64,000 bases of DNA from Tillus elongatus (GCA_964006375.1 OZ023267.1:29909869-29973868), one strand, 5' to 3'. Numbered from the stretch's first letter, positions 1 to 14,247 are shown. Notes: generated by a model not told the origin, from the letters alone. Numbers and translations are program-made.

Positions 1-115
1 TATATACATTTGTATAGATTTTTTCCTACAACTTATAACAACTGTTTTCTTAACGAGTCTGTTAGTTTAAATAGAAAGCAAGCACACCTTAGCATTTTCA
101 TTCAATTAGTTATCT

Positions 116-391
116 TCATTTTATTATCTTCAATTCGTTTCTAAGAATTTTTCCACTAGGATTTCTTGGTATACTGTCAATGAATTTAACACCGCCGGCT
201 AATTTTTTATAATGCGTTACTTTGGAGTTCACAAACCGCAGTACGTCTTCTTCAGTGAGATTACTGTCCTCTTTAATAACCACATAAGCTTTGGGTACTT
301 CTCCTGCTAAGGCATCTGGGATTCCAACTACGCCGACATCTGCGACACCTGGTATTTCCAAAATCAAGTTTTCCAACTCTGTTGGCGACAC
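116..391 (-). CDS. 4CL-like acyl-CoA synthetase, last coding exon
   Basis: Starts VSPTELENLI directly after KVKGNQ of the previous exon (phase 0) and encodes the C-terminal lid domain. PRNPSGKILR near the end is the A10 motif, whose Lys takes part in adenylation. The reading frame ends NELKIIK with TGA at 116-118. Many insect members of this family end in a peroxisomal SKL-type tripeptide. Here the end is IIK, so no PTS1 is visible and the enzyme may be cytosolic, unless an alternative last exon exists left of the window. The gene's 3' UTR must lie at 1-115 or further left; no AATAAA on the minus strand was identified. Confidence 0.92.
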   Translation of the reverse strand: MSPTELENLILEIPGVADVGVVGIPDALAGEVPKAYVVIKEDSNLTEEDVLRFVNSKVTHYKKLAGGVKFIDSIPRNPSGKILRNELKIIK

Positions 392-737
392 CTATGGACA
401 CAGAATAACGTTGCAATTAGAAAATATATTATACCTTGCCTGCTTTGTCTGTTTAATTTTTTTGAAACATCTACAAACACAAATATAATTAATATTAATC
501 ATTACGTGTTGCAGTGTTGCTATAAATTATGAAAGAAAAAAGAATTAAACTGCAAATAGATAATTGTAGGTAGGTATGGAGATTTGTTTATGCATTTTTG
601 GGTTCGGAAAATATTAATTTCAGTTAATTGGTCAAGATGCATATAGTTGCCCACTACATTCTTTTATTGAAATATAAAATCCTTTATTAAAGAAATAAGT
701 ACCCAAATATGTTTTAAAATTTTTTGTTGGGCGTTTT

Positions 738-3590
<2,853 letters not shown>

Positions 3591-3716
3591 TTTGCTATTA
3601 AAAACATTTTAATGAAAATTCACTACCATAACGCACTTGCTGCGTCCAGAGTTTTTTAAACCTTGTAATAATGCGTTCCATAACATAGACATAGAGAAAG
3701 GAAAATAGACACCATG

Positions 3717-3753
3717 CTTAGATTAGGTAATAATTCTTATTACCTAATCTAAG
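3717..3753. repeat. Perfect 17-bp-stem hairpin upstream of PPP4R2
   Basis: CTTAGATTAGGTAATAA is followed by TTC and then its exact reverse complement. It lies about 385 bases before the PPP4R2 start codon. It may be a short palindromic repeat rather than a functional site. Confidence 0.7.
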
Positions 3754-3879
3754 ACCACTTGCATCCATTTTATAATATTCAAACATTACGTGGTTATTAT
3801 TAAGAAAACAATAAATACAAACTTTAGTTTAATAAATAAATCTATTTTTAATGAAATTATATCGACATGTTAACTAAGT

Positions 3880-4137
3880 ATGTTACACTTTTATAGTAAG
3901 TGATTCATTTGATGTTTTTCCAGTTATTACCAGACGGTCATTTAAATCAAATTACGCTGACATTTCTCACCGGCAAACGTGTCACGCATGCGCGACACGA
4001 CAAAACTGCGTCATTCGCTTCAAACTTCATTATTGTTGAAGTCGAATGGCTATGTAAAGTAGTTGTCGTTTTAGTGATAAGGCGCCTTGTTTTAGAAAAA
4101 AACTCTGATTAAAATCATACGTAACAGTGTCGCAAGC
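3880..4137 (+). promoter_or_regulatory. Probable PPP4R2 promoter and 5' UTR with a palindromic CGCATGCGCG site
   Basis: This stretch directly upstream of the PPP4R2 ATG is less AT-rich than its surroundings and repeat-free. CGCATGCGCG at 3985-3994 matches the NRF-1/Ewg-type palindrome common in housekeeping promoters. The transcription start is not determined. Confidence 0.45.
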
Positions 4138-5013
4138 ATGGAGAACCCGGAAGAAGTACTCCACACCCTGGAGGAATTCTCCAAGGTGCGTCCCAAGGAC
4201 ATACCGAGAGAATTAGAAGACTACCTGTGTTTTGTCGCGAAAACAGGCGATCCCGTCTATCAGTGGTCAACAATAAAGTGCTTATTCCGTGAAAAACTAA
4301 TCAATGTAATAAATGAGTTCTACGAGTCGTGCCCCTCAATCGACATACCTCCTTGCCCCAACGTGGACGTTTTCAATTACGAAGCCATGAAGAGTTTTAT
4401 ATTGGAGAAATTGGACACATTTGCTGCGGCCCCTTTCACAGTTCAGAGGATTTGCGAGCTACTAACTACCCCCAGAAAAGAATACAACAGAATAGATAAA
4501 TATATGCGGGCATTAGAGAAAAATATTTTAGTTGTGAGCACTACTGAGCCAGGTAACCGAAGAAATGCAGAGAATGGAGATAGTATAGTAAATGGGTTAG
4601 AAGGTGAGCATGCCTCGGAAACCTCGCACTCCAGTAATGATATTAACGTGGAAGAGATGGATGATACCCCATCTTGGCCTCGTCATACCCATACAGAAGT
4701 TCCAACTGTGGCAAACTTAACACAAGCTAATGCTCAAACTCTGATACAGGAAACTTTTATATCAGAGTCAAGGGTGGCTAGCGAGACCACATTTAACTCT
4801 TCGAGTGATACTGCTGTACACTGTAGGGGTACAGAGGAGCCTTATGTGTCTATAGAACCTGTGCCGTCTAATGACTGTCGACAAGAACAAGTGCAAGAGT
4901 CTGATGTGTCTGTTACAATCACTGCCATTCCTCCAGAAGCACAGAAAACTGAAGAGACTGTTGAACCTGTTGTGTCGACCGAAAGTGATAGCAACAGTTC
5001 TTTGCCTCTAAAA
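4138..5013 (+). CDS. PPP4R2: PPP4R2, protein phosphatase 4 regulatory subunit 2, exon with conserved domain
   Basis: The product starts MENPEEVLHTLEEF, and residues about 1-150 match the PPP4R2 family domain. The family's blocks are seen: LEDYLCFVAKTGDPVYQWS, a CPNVDVFNYEAMK segment, and APFTVQRICELLTTPRKEYN followed by KYMRALEKNILVVS. PPP4R2 is the regulatory partner of the PP4 catalytic subunit, acting in DNA repair and splicing-related processes. Residues 150-292 are Ser/Thr/Glu-rich and probably disordered. The strong donor AAA|GTGAGT at 5013/5014 keeps phase 0 and joins acceptor tttttcag|GTA at 14248, giving LPLK-VSDPEDNEAE. The predicted spliced protein is 552 residues, long but plausible given the extended acidic tail. 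The ATG at 4138 is the first in frame. Confidence 0.88.
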
Positions 5014-5160
5014 GTGAGTAAATCTGAAACATCGATTCCTCTTAGAGGAAAATTGTTTGGTAAATTTACAATTCCACGAGATCTTTCTGAGCACAGAAAT
5101 TTTTAATTAATTTCATACTTTATCGTGTTATCTTGTCATGCATGCGTGAAATAAAATTAT
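5014..5160 (+). other. PPP4R2: Alternative PPP4R2 3' end: intron read-through with its own polyadenylation signal
   Basis: If the donor at 5014 is not used, the frame runs on for 30 residues (VSKSETSIPLRGKLFGKF...) to TAA at 5104-5106. AATAAA follows at 5150-5155, only 44 bases later. This gives a 322-residue isoform without the long acidic tail. It is inferred from sequence only; the tail may be chance read-through. Confidence 0.4.
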
Positions 5161-5262
5161 TTATTTTGAGGATGTGTTAATTTAGTAATAACAGTACTAA
5201 GTAACTTAATTATAAAAATATGCCGTACCACGTAAATAAAAACAGAAATGTTTTTGTTGGTT

Positions 5263-5616
5263 GTGTGTGTGTTTTGTTTTTTAACGTCGGCCTATTTCCG
5301 CGACTATGGCCAATCATCGACGCCTGGGAGCAGTTCCACCTCACTATCCTGGAAATTTTGCCGAACCCCTGCCTTTCTGTGAGGAGGGTAGGTATTTTTA
5401 ACGTGCCCAACATCGCATGGACACGGGACCGACGGCTTTACGCTCCCTCCGAAGGGCGGAACGTGCAGACATTCAACTTGCTCAAATACAATGCCAGAAC
5501 CTCGGTTAATGTTAATTTTACAGTTTGTACTGAAAAAGTTAAAGGAGTACCCCGGGATCGAACCCAGTACCCTTCGGTTCAGAGGCACACGTTCTTACCC
5601 CTGAACCACTGAGGTT
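5263..5616 (-). mobile_element. tRNA-derived SINE copy, minus strand
   Basis: Near-complete relative of the copy at 54936-55285, in reverse orientation. It carries the complement of a tRNA-like B box (GGTTCGATCCC) at about 5553-5563 and a GT/CA-rich tail at its low-coordinate end. Flanks tttttgttggtt and tttttggttggtt look like a target duplication with one indel. Short antisense frames inside it are not genes. Confidence 0.75.
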
Positions 5617-5770
5617 CTTTTTGGTTGGTTAAACTTGAACTCGGGTATAAAGACTTGGGGGTGTGGAAAATTTTGTTACAAACCGTGAATATTCCTTGTA
5701 GGATTGCCACTTCTATTAAGTTTTGACATATTTCTAAGTTACTTTCCTCCAATTCTTTATTACTTCCACA

Positions 5771-6638
5771 TTAATTTCAACAACACACCACGAGGCCTTA
5801 AAGCCTAAATACTATCATACAGTGGGTGTCGACAAGGAGGAAAGAGGCAACTTGTTAATTCTCGACTTGAAGGTTTTGAGGTTCGGAGGAGAAGGAAAAA
5901 CATGTGCCGGCAAGGAATTCCACAACCTGGAAGTCCTCTGGACAAAAGAGTGGGCATAACAAGATGTTCTATGTCTGGTGACCTGGACAGTAAAAGGGTG
6001 CATCCGCTCTGTTCCCCTCGTAGATCTGTTGGGGGCAGCAGGTCAGTGCCCGTGCAGATATCTATAAAAGAGAGAGAGGTCACCAATGGCACGTTGGTGG
6101 GCAAGCGATGGCAGCCTTTGGGTGAGGGTAGGCTCACCGATGAGACGTATAGCTCTCTTCCGAATGGAGTCCAGGATAGCGAGTGTAGAAGCGGCAGCAG
6201 CACCCCAGATGTGAGAGCAGTATTCGAGGTTTGGTCTTATCTGTGAAGTATATAAGGTATAGAGATTAGCTGGTGAAAAGTATTTGCGAGCCCGGAAGAG
6301 GAAACCTAATTTCTTAGCAGCCGCTTCTGCAATTGATGTGACATGCTGGTGCCAATTGAGATTTTGATCCACAGAAATGCCAACAAGTGAAAAGGACTCA
6401 TTACTTTGAATAACTTGGTTGTTTATTGTGATGGGTCTAGGGCTGGTGTATCTCGTAGGAGAACGAAAGCAAGACTGTGATTTGGTGGGGTTAAATTGTA
6501 CAAGATTTCTACTTCCCCAGTCTAATATTTTTTCGGGATCCATGGAGACAGAACCTTCCATGAGTCCGCGATCCTCATCTAATTGGGCTAAAGAGGCAGG
6601 CTTAGAATATTGTATATTTGAGTGGAGGGTGCTGTCGT
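5771..6638 (-). mobile_element. Non-LTR retrotransposon copy A, 3' part (cut by a foldback element)
   Basis: The 3' end begins at aatttcaacaacacaccacg. Frames encode the RT thumb and C-terminal part: SLVGISVDQNLNWHQHV, LGFLFRARKYFSPANLYTLY, IRPNLEYCSHIWGAAAAS and LWNSLPAHVFPSP. Compared with copy C at 20037-21617 it has lost about 35 bases near 6040, which shifts the frame. It resumes at 9689 after the foldback insertion. The family belongs to the Jockey/CR1-type LINEs; the clade is not resolved. Confidence 0.8.
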
Positions 6639-9600
6639 GGGACGATGTAATTTGCTGACCAAAATAAATGTTGCCGACCGAGGCTTTAATCTTTAAGGAT
6701 TTCTTTGATATTTCATATTTTGTATCCTAATGTTGATGTCTTTCTGCTACCGACGTTTCACAAAAAAAATCTTAATATTTAAGGGTAGTTTACTCTTGAT
6801 GTTTTTTCGTTTTTTAGTGCGACCAGAGAAAGTGTAAATGCGACCTAGCTATAAATATTACACAGAATCACTGCTGGCTACTGTCTTTCCGCTACCAAAG
6901 TTTCACAAAAAAATATTCATATTTAAGGCTAGTTAACTCTTGGGGTTTTTTCGTTTTTTAGTGCGACCAGAGAAAGCATGAATGCGACCAAGCTATAAAT
7001 TTACACAGAATCACTGCTGGCTACTGTCTTTCCGCTACCAAAGTTTCACAAAAAAATATTCATATTTAAGGGTAGTTGACTCTTGAAGTTTTTTAATTTT
7101 TTAGTGCGACCAGAAAAATTATTAAAGCGACCAAGCTATAAATTTACACAGAATCACTGCTAGCAACTGTCTTTCTGCTACCAAAGTTTCATAAAAAAAT
7201 ATTCATAGTGAAGGGTAGTTTACTCTTGAGGTTTTTTCGTTTTTTAGTGCGACCAGAGAAAGCATGAATGCGACCAAGCTATAAATTTACACAGAATCAC
7301 TGCTGGCTACTGTCTTTCCGCTACCAAAGTTTCACAAAAAAATATTCATATTTAAGGGTAGTTGACTCTTGAAGTTTTTTAATTTTTTAGTGCGACCAGA
7401 AAAATTATTAAAGCGACCAAGCTATAAATTTACACAGAATCACTGCTAGCAACTGTCTTTCCGCTACCAAAGTTTCATAAAAAAATATTCATAGTGAAGG
7501 GTAGTTTACTCTTGAGGTTTTTTCGTTTTTTAGTGCGACCAGAGAAAATGTGAATGCGACCAAGCTATAAATTTACACATAATCATTGCTGGTTACTGTC
7601 TTTCTGCTGTCAAAGTTTCACAAAAAAATATTTATATTTAAGGGTTGTTTACTCTTGAGGTTTTTTTCGTTTTTTAGTGCGACCAGAGAAAATGTGAATG
7701 CGACCAAACTATAAATTTACACAGAATCACTGTTGGCAACTGTCTTTATGCTACCAAAGTTTCACATACAAATATTCATATTTAAGGGTAGTTTACTCTT
7801 GAGGTTTTTTTCGTTTTTTAGTGCGACCAGAGAAAATGTGAATGCGACCAAACTATAAATTTACACAGAATCACTGTTGGCAACTGTCTTTATGCTACCA
7901 AAGTTTCACATACAAATATTCATATTTAAGGGTAGTTTACTCTTGAGGTTTTTTCGTTTTTTAGTGCGACCAGAGAAAATGTGAATGCGACCAAGCTATA
8001 AAATTACACAGAATCACTGTTGGCAACTGTCTTTCTGCTACCAAAGTTTCACAAACAAATATTCATATTTAAGGGTAGTTTACTCTTGAGATTTTTTCGT
8101 TTCTTAGTGCGACCAGAGAAAGTGTGAATGCGACCAAGCTATAAATTTACACATCAATGCTAGTAACTGTATTTACACTACCAAAGTTTCACAAAAAAAT
8201 ATTTATATTTAAGGGTTGTTTATTCTTGAGTAAACCTCAAGAGTACACTACCCTTAAATATAAATATTTTTTTGTGAAACTTTGGCAGCAAAAATACAGT
8301 TATCAGCAATGATTCTGTGTAAATTTATAGCTTGGTCGCATTCATACTTTCTCTGGTCGCACTAACAAACGAAAAAACCCCAAGAGTAAACTACCCTTAA
8401 ATATGAATATATTTTTGTGAAACTTTGGTAGCGGGAAGACAGTTGCCAGCAGTGATTCTGCGTAAATTTATAGCTTGGTCGCATTGATACTTTTTCTGGT
8501 CGCACTAAAAAATGAAAAAACCTCAAGAGTAAACTACCCTTAAAGATGAATATTTTGTTGTGAAACTTTGGTAGCAGAAAGAAAGTTGCCGGAAATGATT
8601 CTGTGTACATTTATAGCTTGGTCGCATTCATACTTTCTCTGGTCGCACTGAAAAACGCAAAAACCCCAAGAGTAAACTACCCTTAAATATGAATATTTTT
8701 TTGTGAAACTTTGGTAGAGGAAAGACAGTTGTCAGCAGTGATTCTGTGTAAATTTATAGCTTGGTCGCATTCATACTTTCTCTGGTCGCACTAAAAAACG
8801 AAAAAACCTCAAGAGTAAACTACCCTTAAATATGAATATTTTTTTGTGAAACTTTGGCAGCAAAAAGACTGTTACCGGCAGTGATTCTGTGTAAGTTTAT
8901 AGCTTGGGCGCATTCATACTTTCTCTGGTCGCACTAAAAAACAAAAAAACCTCAAGAGTAAACTACCCTTAAGTATGAATATTTTTTTGTGAAACTTCGG
9001 TAGCGGAAAGACTGTTACCGGCAGTTATTCTGTGTAAGTTTATAGCTTGGTCGCATTCATACTTTCTCTGGTCGCACTAAAAAACAAAAAAACCTCAAGA
9101 GTAAACTACCCTTAAATATGAATATTTTTTTGTAAAACTTCGGTAGTGGAAAGACAGTTACCAGCAGTGATTCTGTATAAATTTATAGCTGGGTCGTATT
9201 CATACTTTTTCTGGTCGCACTAAAAAAATGAAAAAACTTCAAGAATAAACTACCCCTAAATATGAATATTTTTTTGTGAAACTTTGGTAGCGGAAAGACA
9301 GTCACAAGCAGTGATTCTGTGTAAATTTATAGCGTGGTCGCGTTCGTATTTTTTCTGGTCGCACTAAAAAACGAAAAAACCTCAAGAGTAAACTACCCTT
9401 AAATATGAATATTTTTTTGTGAAGCTTTGGTAGCTGAAAGATAGGTACCAGCAGTGATTCTGTGTCAATTTATAGCTTGGTCGCATTGGTACTTTTTCTG
9501 GTCGCACTAAAAAATGAAAAAAACTCAAGAGTAAACTACCCCTAAATAGGGGTGTTTTTCTATACTTTTCTGGTAGCAGATGCGGCTGGTAGGTGGCATC

Positions 9601-9688
9601 CAAGATATAGAGTTTCATGGAAAGGTTTAGTCTATAAGTAGTCGGTCAGCTAAAATAACTAACTTTGGTCAGCAAATTACTTTTCCCC
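6639..9688. mobile_element. Foldback (FB)-like element built from inverted arrays of a 143-bp repeat
   Basis: About ten direct units of a 143-144-bp repeat (recognised by tttcacaaaaaaatattcat and agtgcgaccagagaaa) run from about 6750 to 8226. The orientation then flips near 8230, and about nine inverted units run to about 9560. The outer ends are short inverted repeats: gggacgatgtaatttgctga on the left and the complement of ggggaaaagtaatttgctga on the right. The target TGCTGTCGT is duplicated at 6630-6638 and 9689-9697. The intact sequence in copy C (near 20920) has it once, confirming insertion with a 9-bp duplication. Subunit-built inverted arms and a 9-bp duplication are the known features of Drosophila FB elements (Mutator-related). 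There is no transposase. A 286-bp higher-order dimer is visible at 7044-7615. Confidence 0.85.
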
Positions 9689-10156
9689 TGCTGTCGTCCG
9701 TGTAACTGTGAACTGGGTTGGATGTGCTAGAGAGGAGGTCATTGATGTGGAGAAGAAACAAAGTAGGGGCTAAAACTGAACCTTGAGGAACTCCTGCATT
9801 AATTGGGTACAGTTTAGAGGAATGGCCATCCACGACAACAGAAATACTCTGGTTGGAGAGAAAATTTGCTGTCCATGTATTGGTGGTAGGCCATAGGCCG
9901 GTAGTTTATTAAGCAGCACTGCGTGCCAGATCTGGTCGAATGCTTTGGATATGTCTAGAGCAACAATCTGGGATTCACCGTATAGTTCCATAGACTTGTT
10001 CCAAGAATGGGTGACAAGGGAAAGGAGGTCGGCAGTTGATCTCCGCTGACGGAATCCATACTGCCTGTCGTGGATTAGACTTTGTTTTCCAAAAAATTTG
10101 AGTAATTTGGTGTTGATATACTTTTCCATCACTTTAGAGAAGACTGAAAGGAGAGA
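9689..10156 (-). pseudogene. Non-LTR retrotransposon copy A, RT core fragment
   Basis: Continuation of copy A beyond the foldback insertion. The minus frame reads KVMEKYINTKLLKFFGKQSL, QYGFRQRRSTADLLSLV and IVALDISKAFDQIWHAV, the RT palm motifs. A frameshift then leads to a shifted NAGVPQGS region. The 5' end is lost at about 10156, where another repeat begins. Confidence 0.8.
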
Positions 10157-11405
10157 AACATCGTGTGGAGCTATCGCATCGGCGATAGTTAAAAAATTAT
10201 TTTTTTGCTTAAATGTGGTAAAAAGGATCAAAACATATAGAAAACATGATTTGGGAACAACATTTTTTTGTGTGTCAGTCTGTTGGTCTGTATGTCTGTC
10301 TGATTGTAGCCTCGATAACTTTGGAACGAATTGAGATATCGTCTTTAAATTTGGTATACAGTTGGCACCCGACAAACTAACGGTTCGGATTATTTTCAGG
10401 TAAAATCGCCCCAGTGGGCAGGGGGATGATTTGGTGAAAATTGACATTTTTTTTGTTAAAACTTAAGTAATATAACATTTTAGGCTTTGTTTATTAGAAA
10501 ACTTTCAATTTCATAAAAAATCTGGTATTCTGTGCTGAAATTAAATTAGGAGTTGAATTGTGGAGGTGGAATATCAGTGATAGAAATATCAATTTTTTTT
10601 TTGCTAGAACAGCATAAAAAGTCTTAAAACTTGATTCTGAAACGAATTTTTTTTGTCTGTTGGTCGGTTGGTCATTCTGTTGACCTGTTAGTAGGCGCAA
10701 TAAATTGCGAACGAAATGAGATATCATCTTCAGATTTGTTACAGAGTTAGCAGTTGACAAAAAAATGGTTCATATTGTTTTTGGGTAAAATCGCTCCAGG
10801 GGGTAGGGACTGAATGGGGGTGATTTGATGAAAATTGACATTTTTCGTTAAAAGTCAAGTAATATAACGTTTTAAGGTTTGTTTATTAGAAAACTTTCAA
10901 TTTCATGAAACATCTGGTATGCTGTGCTGAAATTAAATTAGGGGTTGAATGTGTGGGGGTGGATTATCAGTGAAAATTTCGATTTTTTTCCCTAAGCCAT
11001 TTAACGTCTCAAAACATATAGAAAACTTAATTCTGGAACAAAAAATTTTTGTCTGTCTACCTGTACGTCTGTCTGTTAGTACACGTTATAACTTTCGAAC
11101 GAATTGAGATATCATCTTCAAATTTGGTGTCCAATTAGCACCCGACAAAGGAACGGTGCGAATTGTTTTTGGGTAAGATGGCTTCAGGGAATAGGGAATA
11201 AATAAGAGGTGATTTAGTGAAAAATCAACATTTTTTGTTAAAACTTGAGTACTATAACGTGTCAGAAGTTTATGGGTACAAGAATACGAATATTTTCTCT
11301 GTAGTCAAGTCATGGACCCTAAATTCATTTTATGAATTTTCTTTCTGGGGAGAGTAGTTTATCACAGCTATGTGGAAGTTATTCAATTTGCAGCACTATT
11401 TGAGG
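10157..11405. repeat. Dispersed repeat made of three diverged units of about 395 bp
   Basis: Each unit holds aaaacatatagaaaac, a run of gtctgt motifs, gaacgaattgagatatc and a ggtaaaatcgc block. Units begin near 10190, 10590 and 10985. A second copy lies at 54924-56130, ending similarly (tatcacagctatgtggaagt). There is no coding capacity and the class is unknown. Confidence 0.65.
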
Positions 11406-11470
11406 TTGTTGTTAATCACATTTTTTTCTCATGCTTATCTAAACATAACTTGGCCATTTTGCAGATTATC

Positions 11471-12400
11471 AGTTTTAGATAAACCAACTGCTTTTTTAAT
11501 TGTACCAACTGATGATCTTTCGGCGGAAAACAAGTGGTCGATTTTAAGTGTTTCAAATTTTAAATTCTGTGAAAAGGGCAAATTTGCAGTGCAATATTGT
11601 TAAAATTAGAGTTCCACAGGGAAGTATCTGGGGACCAGTTTTGTTTCTTTTATTTTTAAGTGATTTGCAAGATTACTTATCGTAAGTTTTTATGCCAGGT
11701 TTAGTTTTAGATAAACCAACTGCTTTTTTAATTGTACCAACCGATGATCTTTCAGCAGAAAACAAGTGGTTGATGTTAAGTGGTTCAAATTTTAAATTCT
11801 GTGAAAAGGGCAAATTTGCAGTGAAATATTGTTAAAACTAGAGTTCCACAGGGAAGTATCTGGGGACCAGTTTTGTTTCTTTTATTTTTAAGTGATTTGC
11901 AAGATTACTTATCGTAAGTTTTTATGCCAGGTTTAGTTTTAGATAAACCAACTGCTTTTTTAATTGTACCAACCGATGATCTTTCAGCAGAAAACAAGTG
12001 GTTGATGTTAAGTGGTTCAAATTTTAAATTCTGTGAAAAGGGCAAATTTGCAGTGCAATATTGTTAAAACTAGATTTCCACAGGGAAGTATCTGGGGACC
12101 AGTTTTGTTTCTTTTATTTTTAAGTGATTTGCAAGATTACTTATCGTAAGTTTTAATGCCAGGTTTAGTTTTAGATAAACCAACTGCTTTTTTAATTGTA
12201 CCAACCGATGATCTTTCGGCGGAAAACAAGTGGTCGATCTTAAGTGATTCAAATTTTAAATTCTATGAAAAGGGCAAATTTGCAGTTATATATTGTTAAA
12301 ACTAGAAGTCCGTACGGAAGTATCTGGGGACCAGTTTTGTTTCTTTCATTTTTAAGCGATTTGACGGATTACTTATCGTAAGTTTTTATGTCACCTTTTG
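11471..12400 (+). repeat. Four-copy 232-bp tandem array of a reverse transcriptase segment
   Basis: Units start at 11471, 11703, 11935 and 12167, exactly 232 bp apart. Each contains a frame reading VKIRVPQGSIWGPVLFLLFL then SDLQDYL, matching the VPQGS/GPLLFLLYINDL segment of non-LTR RTs. After the last unit a degenerate YADD-like stretch (FANYTSAVIL) follows at about 12395. So a piece of an old RT gene was amplified in tandem. The third unit is almost identical to the second. Confidence 0.8.
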
Positions 12401-12589
12401 CTAATTATACCTCTGCTGTAATATTAAGTTGTGATATTCCTGAACTTGAACAAAAAACAAACCTTTCTGTAGCTGGTGTTGGAATACTGTTGTAAATATT
12501 GCCTTTATTTTGTTAATGAATACTCTTAAAATTTTACAGGGTGGAAATATTATGGTGTTCATGTTGTTAGTTGTGATATTCGTGTTTCC

Positions 12590-12720
12590 AAGGTAAAAAA
12601 GAACAGAACAAGGCTATACTCCAGACTGAATTTATTTAGCAAAAGCCCTATACGTTTCGGCCTATATCTCTGGCCATCCTCAGGGGCTTCGTTCTGTTTT
12701 TTATAACAGGAACTGAACTT
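12590..12720 (-). repeat. Penelope-like element end with a degenerate hammerhead motif
   Basis: Read on the minus strand: CTGAGGATGGCC, a loop, then GGCCGAAACGTA, flanked by AAGCCC and GGGCTT, which can pair as helix I. This layout is known from terminal repeats of Penelope-like retroelements. No RT or endonuclease is next to it. Confidence 0.5.
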
Positions 12721-12821
12721 TACAAGAAATCTATCATACTGGCTGATTGCATTGACTGTCGCTTTTGTTTCCTTGCACTATATAGGTGAAGGCACGTTCA
12801 CTTCAGATATTCGGCTCCGAG

Positions 12822-13770
12822 TTGATCTGCGCTGACGGAATCCATACTGCTTGTCTTGGATTAGGCTGTGTTATTCAAGAAATTTTAGTAATTCGGTGTT
12901 TATATACTTTTCCATCACTTTAGAGACGACTGAAAGGAGGGAAATAGACCTGTAGTTGCTAGGAAGCGCTTTGGATCCTTTCTTGGGGACGGGTTGTACT
13001 CGAGCAGTTTTCCAGTTACTAGGGAATATGCCTCTATTGTAAGATGTCTCAAACAGACGAGTTAGGACAGGAGCAAGTTCTGGTGCGCATTTTTTGAGAA
13101 CAATTGCTGGGATCTCGTCAAGGTCAGAGACTTTCCTGGTATTAAGAGAAGAGAGCATCTTTCGTACCTTTTTAGTTTTCAAAGTGATATCCATAATTTT
13201 ACGCACGACATTGGGGACTGTTGGTGATTGAACATTTGTAGGTGGGTTGAGAGTAGAATTGCCGGCGAACAACGAGGCAAAAAGATCAGCTTGCCCAGGG
13301 CGGTAGAAACAATTTCATCCCCTGAGACAAGAGGTGGGAACATGCTCTTGCAGAAATTATTCCCAATAGATTTACCAAGAGTCCAGAAGGGTTTGCTGCC
13401 GCTGGAGCTTAAGAGGACTTTGTTTTTGATGTGGTTATTAAACGAGTTTTTTGCCTCAGAAAGAATGTGGACATAGCGGTTTCTTGCGTCGTTAAATGCT
13501 TGACGGTTTTCTTGACTGGAATTGTGTAGAAGCTTTTTGTAAGCTTTGACCATTTCAAGTCTGGCCTTGTCACAGGATTTAGAGAACCAGGGCGTTTGAG
13601 TGGCTGAAGAGGTTTTCTGTGTACGTGGAATAAATAATTCCATGCCAGCTTGGCTAATTTCGGTGACGTTTTGTGAGATATCATAGGGGTCAGGATGAGA
13701 GAAGCAGACAGACGCCCATGGAAATGAGATTCTTCTTCTACATAAGCTTTCCAGTGTTCAGCCATGTCTT
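12822..13770 (-). pseudogene. Non-LTR retrotransposon copy B, linker and RT N-terminal part
   Basis: The minus strand encodes the region after the endonuclease (TPWFSKSCDKARLEMVKAYK, FWTLGKSIGNNF) and then the RT start (DEIPAIVLKKCAPELAPVLT, WKTARVQPVPKKGSKALPSN, RSISLLSVVSKVMEKYINTE). There is a frameshift near 13290. Both ends are truncated. Same family as copies A, C and D. Confidence 0.82.
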
Positions 13771-14247
13771 CCTTTTCTAGTATATAATTTATTTTGTCCT
13801 TTATGTCTTTACTTTTTGTTCTTGGTTTATATTTGCAGTCTTCTTACCTGTTTCAAGCTTGATCCGATAGCCCTTTATTCATGTAATTTCCCTTTTCTTC
13901 ACTACATCTTTGTATCGATACTTCTTTTGTTCTGTTAAATTTCTGTTTGATCGTATTTTAAATTGTTTATATATACTGTATGCCTTTCATCCTTTATTTT
14001 CTTCACCTGGTACATTCTTGTATGAATTTTAGTTATTTTTGAGAGTTTTTTTGTTCAGTTTCCTTCTTATATTTCTTTTATTGTTTTTTTTTTGTTCCCC
14101 CAGGGCTCGTCCGCGGCCTTGCCGCCCCGATAGCACCGCAACCCTTCCTTTATTGTTGGTTAAGTTGTTCTTAGCTTATCAAAATAACTTTTTCGCATAT
14201 AATATACATGACAGCTCTGGCATTTCATTAATAATACAATTTTTCAG

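Noticed and set aside
5210..5612. Overlapping frames of 67-130 residues on both strands, and their relatives at 54807-55347
   Set aside because: They lie in the two SINE copies; the similarity between the two places is SINE homology, not a gene family.
6750..9560. CRISPR-like or centromeric satellite array
   Set aside because: The 143-bp units have no unique spacers and reverse orientation midway, inside an element with target duplications; a foldback element explains it.
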